DNA from: an uncultured Acetatifactor sp.
GTDB taxonomy: Bacteria > Bacillota > Clostridia > Lachnospirales > Lachnospiraceae
DNA: 55,905 bases
Assembly: GCA_910585615.1 (NCBI GenBank)
Contig: CAJUFO010000024.1
Location: 1 to 55,905, forward strand
Reading direction: 5' to 3'
The number at the start of each line of letters is the position of its first letter. The first letter of the stretch is position 1. Shown one piece after another: positions 52,282-55,905 of the stretch. The position numbers were made by a program, and so were the translations under genes. The notes beneath the pieces were generated by a model. The model ran no database searches. It was not told the origin of the DNA and was given only the letters and a program-made list of their open reading frames with translations.

Positions 52282-53568
52282 TCAATGAACTGTTGCGGGG
52301 ACGCCCCCGCACATGTGGCTGACGGGCCGGTTCAGGAACGCGGCCCGCTTTACGATGTCTGTGCCGAACCGCTGCCGCAGGGCGTCCACCGTCCTGTCCA
52401 TGACAGCCAGCTTCTCATAGTTGATTTCGTCAAAAAGGCTCATCTGCCTGCCGCAGGCTCCGTACCTGGCCCCGCCGGTGTGCACCCCCAGATGGCGGAT
52501 GGGCCTGCCGTCCCAAAGCTCTGGGAAAAGCCCCCTTGCGGCGTGGTAGATTTCCAGGGTCAGGTCAGTGGGGGAGGCCAGGGCCCTCTGGTGGGAGAAA
52601 TAGGACAGGTCCGCGTACCGGATGCCCACGGAGACTACGGAGACCTTTGCCCCGTCCGCCCGCAGGCGGCTCCCCAGCGTCTCCGAAAGGGCCAGCAGCA
52701 CCAGGTTCGCCGTCTCTGTGTCCGTCACGTCGAAGGGCGTGGTGGTGCTGTTCCCATAGCCCTTGTTGGGGGCGGGAGATGCCAGCACCGGGGACAGGTC
52801 TATGCCGTTTGCAAAGCCCCAGAGGGTCTCCCCCTGCTTCTTCAGGACGGCCTTCAGCCATGCGGGGTCGGCGGCCGCCAGGTCTCCGATGGTGGAAAGC
52901 CCCATGGAGAACAGCTTCTTTGCCGTGGCAGGGCCTACGAAGAACAGATCCGACACAGGCAGGGGCCACATCTTCCCGGGGATCTCCTCCCGGTACAGGG
53001 TGTGGACGCAGTCCGGCTTGCGGAAGTCGGAAGCCATCTTGGCCAGGAGCTTGCTGTGGGATATGCCGATATTCACGGTGAAGCCCAGCTCCTCCCGAAT
53101 CCTGTCCTTTATCAGGGTGGCGGTTTCCACGGGGGTGCCGAACAGATGACAGGTTGTAGTCATATCTACGAAGGCCTCGTCAATGCTGTAGGGCTCTACC
53201 GTATCCGAATACTCCCCCAGGATGTCCAGAAAGGCTGCGGAGCATTCCCGGTACAGGTCGTAGTTTGGCGGCACCAGCAGGAGGTTCGGGCACTTCCGCC
53301 TGGCCTCCAGAATGGTCTCTCCGGTCCGAATGCCGTATTTTTTCGCGGGGATGGATTTGGCCAGGATGATGCCGTGGCGCTTCGTCACGTCCCCGCCTAC
53401 CGCGGAAGGGACTTCCCGCAGGTCCATGCCGCCTCTGTACGTTATGTGGCAGCCGGTCGGCTGGCCGGCCGTTTCCGTGAAAGCGCCGTGGGCCAGACGA
53501 TAAACAGCCTCCCAGGAGAGGAAGGCTGAGTTCACATCGATATGAAAAATGATATTTTCCAAACGCAT
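52282..53568 (-). CDS. Y-family translesion DNA polymerase
   Basis: A 428-residue DinB/UmuC-type polymerase. Catalytic-palm residues are in IIFHIDVNSAFLSWEA (first Asp) and YSIDEAFVDMT (Asp-Glu pair). The steric/fingers segment follows, as do FVGPATAKKLFSMGLSTIGDLAAADP (helix-hairpin-helix) and a little-finger domain. It extends farther than DinB itself and ends in RAAFLNRPVSHMCGG. It copies past lesions at the cost of accuracy. The ATG at 53568 follows AAGGAGGTGAAC. A good LexA box lies in its promoter, so it is SOS-induced. Confidence 0.93.
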   Translation of the reverse strand: MRLENIIFHIDVNSAFLSWEAVYRLAHGAFTETAGQPTGCHITYRGGMDLREVPSAVGGDVTKRHGIILAKSIPAKKYGIRTGETILEARRKCPNLLLVPPNYDLYRECSAAFLDILGEYSDTVEPYSIDEAFVDMTTTCHLFGTPVETATLIKDRIREELGFTVNIGISHSKLLAKMASDFRKPDCVHTLYREEIPGKMWPLPVSDLFFVGPATAKKLFSMGLSTIGDLAAADPAWLKAVLKKQGETLWGFANGIDLSPVLASPAPNKGYGNSTTTPFDVTDTETANLVLLALSETLGSRLRADGAKVSVVSVGIRYADLSYFSHQRALASPTDLTLEIYHAARGLFPELWDGRPIRHLGVHTGGARYGACGRQMSLFDEINYEKLAVMDRTVDALRQRFGTDIVKRAAFLNRPVSHMCGGVPATVH

Positions 53569-53588
53569 GTTCACCTCCTTGATACAAC

Positions 53589-53617
53589 ATTATAGGAAAC
53601 GTGTGTTTGGGATGCAA
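53589..53617 (-). promoter_or_regulatory. SOS promoter with LexA box
   Basis: On the minus strand TTGCAT (53612-53617) and TATAAT (53589-53594) are 17 bases apart. The spacer contains CAAACACACGTTTC (53596-53609), matching 13 of 14 positions of the Gram-positive LexA/DinR consensus CGAACRNRYGTTYC. LexA bound here would block polymerase entry. Confidence 0.85.
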
Positions 53618-53624
53618 TAGGAGA

Positions 53625-54422
53625 TTACTGGGAATCGAACATCCACTTCACGATTTTCTCCGTGTACTCGCTCCAGAACTGCATATCATGAGTTCCCTTG
53701 CTCTCGAGATATTCATGGGGCACATGCCTGCTCTCCAGGAAGCGGTGGAATTCCCGGTTGTTCTCAAGCAGGAAATCCTCTGTGCCGCAGCTCATATAGA
53801 TTTCCGGAAGCTTTTTGTCTTCCGACAGGAGCTTGTCCACGAGGGTCTCCGGATTGTTGTCGCTCTCCAGCACCTGATCCGGCTGGCCGAAGCATTCCCG
53901 GTAGTACTCGTAGTTCGCCACCTCGTTCCCCTTGCCGGGCGTCATCCCGGCCACCTCATGGACGATGAGCGCGGAGGACATGGCTCCTATCTTGCCGAAG
54001 CGGTCAGGGTATGCAAGCCCTGTATGCAGCGCGCCGAAGCCGCCCATGGACAGCCCCAGGATGTAGGTGTCCTCCGGGCCTTTCGCCAGTCCGAAGGTCT
54101 TGCTTACATAGTCCGGCATCTCTTCGCCCAGCAGGGTACAGAATTTATGCCCTGTGGAGATGCCGTCCAGCCAGAAGCCGTTCTCCCCATTGGGGGCGAT
54201 CACCGCGAAATTGTACTGCTCCGAGAGATATTCCGGCACGTAGTTGTCCGCGCTCCCCGTATAGCCGTGGAGCAGGAACAGCGTCTTCATGGGGCGCTTC
54301 CTGTAGGGATTCTCCCCCTGCTCCCAGGGCAGGCTGGCGCGCACATCGTTGGGAAGATACATCTCGAACGTGGTATGCCTTGCCAGGCACTCAGAAAAAT
54401 ATTTGACCGTCAATTTTGCCAT
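53625..54422 (-). CDS. Alpha/beta-hydrolase esterase (esterase D type)
   Basis: A 265-residue putative esterase. The nucleophile elbow is GLSMGG, the oxyanion segment is LFLLHGYTGSADNY, the acid is probably the Asp in SCGTEDFLLENN, and the catalytic His is in KGTHDMQFW. This fits the tributyrin/feruloyl/S-formylglutathione-type esterase family. No signal peptide, so cytosolic. The start has CAGGAGGAGCTGCT upstream. Its promoter carries a palindrome shared with the chromate transporter promoter. Substrate is unknown; deacetylation or deacylation of imported sugars is possible. Confidence 0.9.
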   Translation of the reverse strand: MAKLTVKYFSECLARHTTFEMYLPNDVRASLPWEQGENPYRKRPMKTLFLLHGYTGSADNYVPEYLSEQYNFAVIAPNGENGFWLDGISTGHKFCTLLGEEMPDYVSKTFGLAKGPEDTYILGLSMGGFGALHTGLAYPDRFGKIGAMSSALIVHEVAGMTPGKGNEVANYEYYRECFGQPDQVLESDNNPETLVDKLLSEDKKLPEIYMSCGTEDFLLENNREFHRFLESRHVPHEYLESKGTHDMQFWSEYTEKIVKWMFDSQ

Positions 54423-54454
54423 AGCAGCTCCTCCTGATGCATTATAGAAATTTG

Positions 54455-54508
54455 ATAATAGAATCCTGTCCTAGATTCTATTATATGGAATATTAGAGCG
54501 CATTTCAA
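54455..54508 (-). promoter_or_regulatory. Esterase promoter with ATAGAATC palindrome
   Basis: Minus-strand TTGAAA (54503-54508) and TATAAT (54480-54485), spacer 17. A perfect 11-bp inverted repeat, ATAATAGAATC (54455-54465) and GATTCTATTAT (54474-54484), overlaps the -10 and the start site. The rest of 54510-54693 is AT-rich with no recognisable gene. Confidence 0.7.
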
Positions 54509-54693
54509 TAAAACATGGATACATTACTATAAAAAAGGTTTGTGAAAGATATGTAATGAAAGGTATATGGAGCAAAATAAAAGGGTAATAATGGATAAAA
54601 AGCATAAATGGTAATAACGTAATTAAAATAAAATATAAGCGAAATACAATGCAACCCGAAAGCCGATTGAAGAAAAGGAGCAGACATGATACA

Positions 54694-55629
54694 TTACAGC
54701 GGACTATCTGGGAGAGCACCGTGGCCTGTCCGCGGTTCCAGGGCCGCCTCCGAAAACCGCCGTTTATATTCCTCCAGTTCTGTGCGGAGCTTCTGTACTT
54801 CTATCTCTGCCAGTTCTGCCCGCTGCCGTTCTTTTTCCTTTTCCTGCAGAGCCTCTTCCTTCGCCTTCCTTTCGCGTTCCGTGTTGACACGCTCCTCCGC
54901 AATGGCTTCATCCCGGGCATCTTCCCGTTCAAGCTCTATGCGCCTGTCAAATGTGTAATCCAGTTGCGTCACCTTCGTCACCTCCTCGCGGCGCCGTATC
55001 AGGAATTCCCGCAGCACGTCCTCCTCGATGCAGTGGTCTATGGCTTTGTCGATTGCTTTCATCAGATTCTTCTCCGGACACGCCCTCAGGGACTCCCGCA
55101 CATAGCCTACGAATATCATGTACTGCTCCAGGACCGGGCATCCCGACAGCAGCCTTCTGTTCCTTCCCGCATTGATGTTGTATACGGTGCAGGTCAGCTC
55201 AAGCTCCGGCTCCTCCATGGGGTTTGCGTATGCGTCCGACAGCTTCAGCTGATACTGCTCTGGCTGCTCCTCCACCCCATTGTAGAACACCGCGAACCGG
55301 GGCGTCGGGATCTTCACCAGCTTCCTCCCGTAAATATTCCTCTTCTTGACCCACTGCTCCAGGATGTTCGTCACGTAGATCAGCGCCCGCAGGGGCATGT
55401 TGGGGCAGACGGTGGACTCGTGCTCATACACGCTTAAGTCCATGTCCAGGATGAACGCCGCGTCATTGCGCACCGACAGCGATATCCCTCTCTCCAGCTT
55501 ACATATCTCCACAAGCCCCGAATCCCTGTAGTCCGAATGGTTCAGCGCATTATACACCTCCAGCGCATACCCCGGCTCCTCCATCAACATGCCGAACACG
55601 TCGCTTTTGTACTCCCTGTTTCCTGCCAT
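54694..55629 (-). CDS. Rpn/PD-(D/E)XK family nuclease-like protein
   Basis: A 311-residue member of the PDDEXK transposase-related/Rpn families. The core reads AGNREYKSDVFGMLMEEPGYALEVYNALNHSDY, LVEICKLERGISLSVRNDAAFILDMDLSVYEHESTVCPNMPLRALIYV, and PTPRFAVFYNG. The Glu/Asp/Glu set (LEVYNAL, ILDMDLSVYEHEST) matches the family's active-site pattern. The C-terminal 90 residues are a charged Glu/Arg/Lys coiled coil (EREDARDEAIAEERVNTERE). It is distinct from the copy at 35058. The start follows GGAGGAGCTTT. These proteins are widespread in gut Clostridia; their biological role is unsettled. Confidence 0.85.
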   Translation of the reverse strand: MAGNREYKSDVFGMLMEEPGYALEVYNALNHSDYRDSGLVEICKLERGISLSVRNDAAFILDMDLSVYEHESTVCPNMPLRALIYVTNILEQWVKKRNIYGRKLVKIPTPRFAVFYNGVEEQPEQYQLKLSDAYANPMEEPELELTCTVYNINAGRNRRLLSGCPVLEQYMIFVGYVRESLRACPEKNLMKAIDKAIDHCIEEDVLREFLIRRREEVTKVTQLDYTFDRRIELEREDARDEAIAEERVNTERERKAKEEALQEKEKERQRAELAEIEVQKLRTELEEYKRRFSEAALEPRTGHGALPDSPL

Positions 55630-55813
55630 AAAGCTCCTCCCTCTGCGTGCAGGAGGGCCGCGGATTGGGGATTACATGCGGAAACTCCTGCTCTTATTGA
55701 ATTTGAATGGATAAAATAAAAGCATGGATTTCCCTGACAGCATGAAAAACTTAATATTTGACGAGTATGCAGCCCTGACGGCCATACCGGATTTGAAATA
55801 ATGCTTTGTACAA

Positions 55814-55842
55814 AGTCTAGCATATCCAGGGAGGAAAGGCAA
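55814..55842 (-). promoter_or_regulatory. Promoter of right-end Rpn-family gene
   Basis: Minus-strand TTGCCT (55837-55842) and TAGACT (55814-55819), spacer 17. The leader would be about 180 bases; nothing else is recognised between 55630 and the window end. Confidence 0.55.
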
Positions 55843-55905
55843 GTGATTTTTTGGCTTAGGGGTTTAGGGGGGCCAGGCGGGCATATCACGGATGCACCGG
55901 GGTGG

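Noticed and set aside
53628..53650. tRNA-like GGGAATCGAAC stretch
   Set aside because: It lies inside the esterase coding sequence and no acceptor stem or anticodon arm can be built around it.
1..55905. CRISPR array, integrase, transposase, rRNA or tRNA genes
   Set aside because: Looked for regular direct repeats with spacers, catalytic tyrosine/DDE motifs and RNA gene signatures; none recognised by eye.

Overview
The window looks like a chromosomal segment from a Gram-positive gut Clostridium, most likely a Lachnospiraceae member. The grounds are: strong AGGAGG-type ribosome sites, sigma-A promoters with 17-base spacers, YesM/YesN-type regulators, Lpl-type sugar ABC transporters without a local ATPase, Rpn-family nucleases, and no outer-membrane components. 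The species cannot be told. Most flanking genes are visibly GC-rich. Three stretches are more AT-rich and look imported or recently rearranged: about 7.9-21.1 kb, 40.6-47.3 kb and 48.2-51.6 kb.

Left end (0.1-7.8 kb): a flavin reductase-like protein, a PlsC-type acyltransferase fused to a zinc ribbon, a MutS2-like ATPase lacking the Smr domain and preceded by an elaborate leader (11-codon ORF, long-range pairing, hairpins, intrinsic terminator), tadA, one sulfatase, a broken rhamnosidase-like gene and L-rhamnose mutarotase.

7.9-21.1 kb is a sulfated-glycan utilisation locus on the minus strand. In transcription order it encodes a hexapeptide acetyltransferase, a heparinase II/III-like protein, a membrane-anchored AraC-type regulator, a lipoprotein solute-binding protein, two permeases and three Cys-type sulfatases; the fourth sulfatase lies just outside. 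None of the sulfatases nor the heparinase-like enzyme has a signal peptide. The logic therefore appears to be import of sulfated oligosaccharides followed by desulfation and cleavage in the cytosol. Copies of one hairpin repeat lie at both edges of the locus.

21.3-36 kb: an SPFH protein overlapping an Arc-like repressor gene, a Uma2 nuclease-fold protein, a D-2-hydroxyacid dehydrogenase, a GH125 alpha-mannosidase, a TetR regulator divergent from an MMPL/RND transporter that overlaps a large surface protein with GLUG-like repeats, a split chromate transporter and an Rpn-family nuclease flanked by direct repeats.

36-48 kb: a heterodimeric ABC exporter (one degenerate ATP site), then a second sugar-uptake module (YesM/YesN two-component pair divergent from two permeases and a lipoprotein) sitting between two gene remnants, then a YedK/HMCES-type protein.

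48.2-55.9 kb: an OmpR-type two-component system bounded by near-identical direct repeats, a graveyard of MarR, MATE and HEPN fragments, a Y-family polymerase with a clear LexA box in its promoter, an esterase whose promoter carries the same palindrome as the chromate transporter promoter, and another Rpn-family protein. No rRNA, tRNA, CRISPR array, integrase or transposase was recognised.
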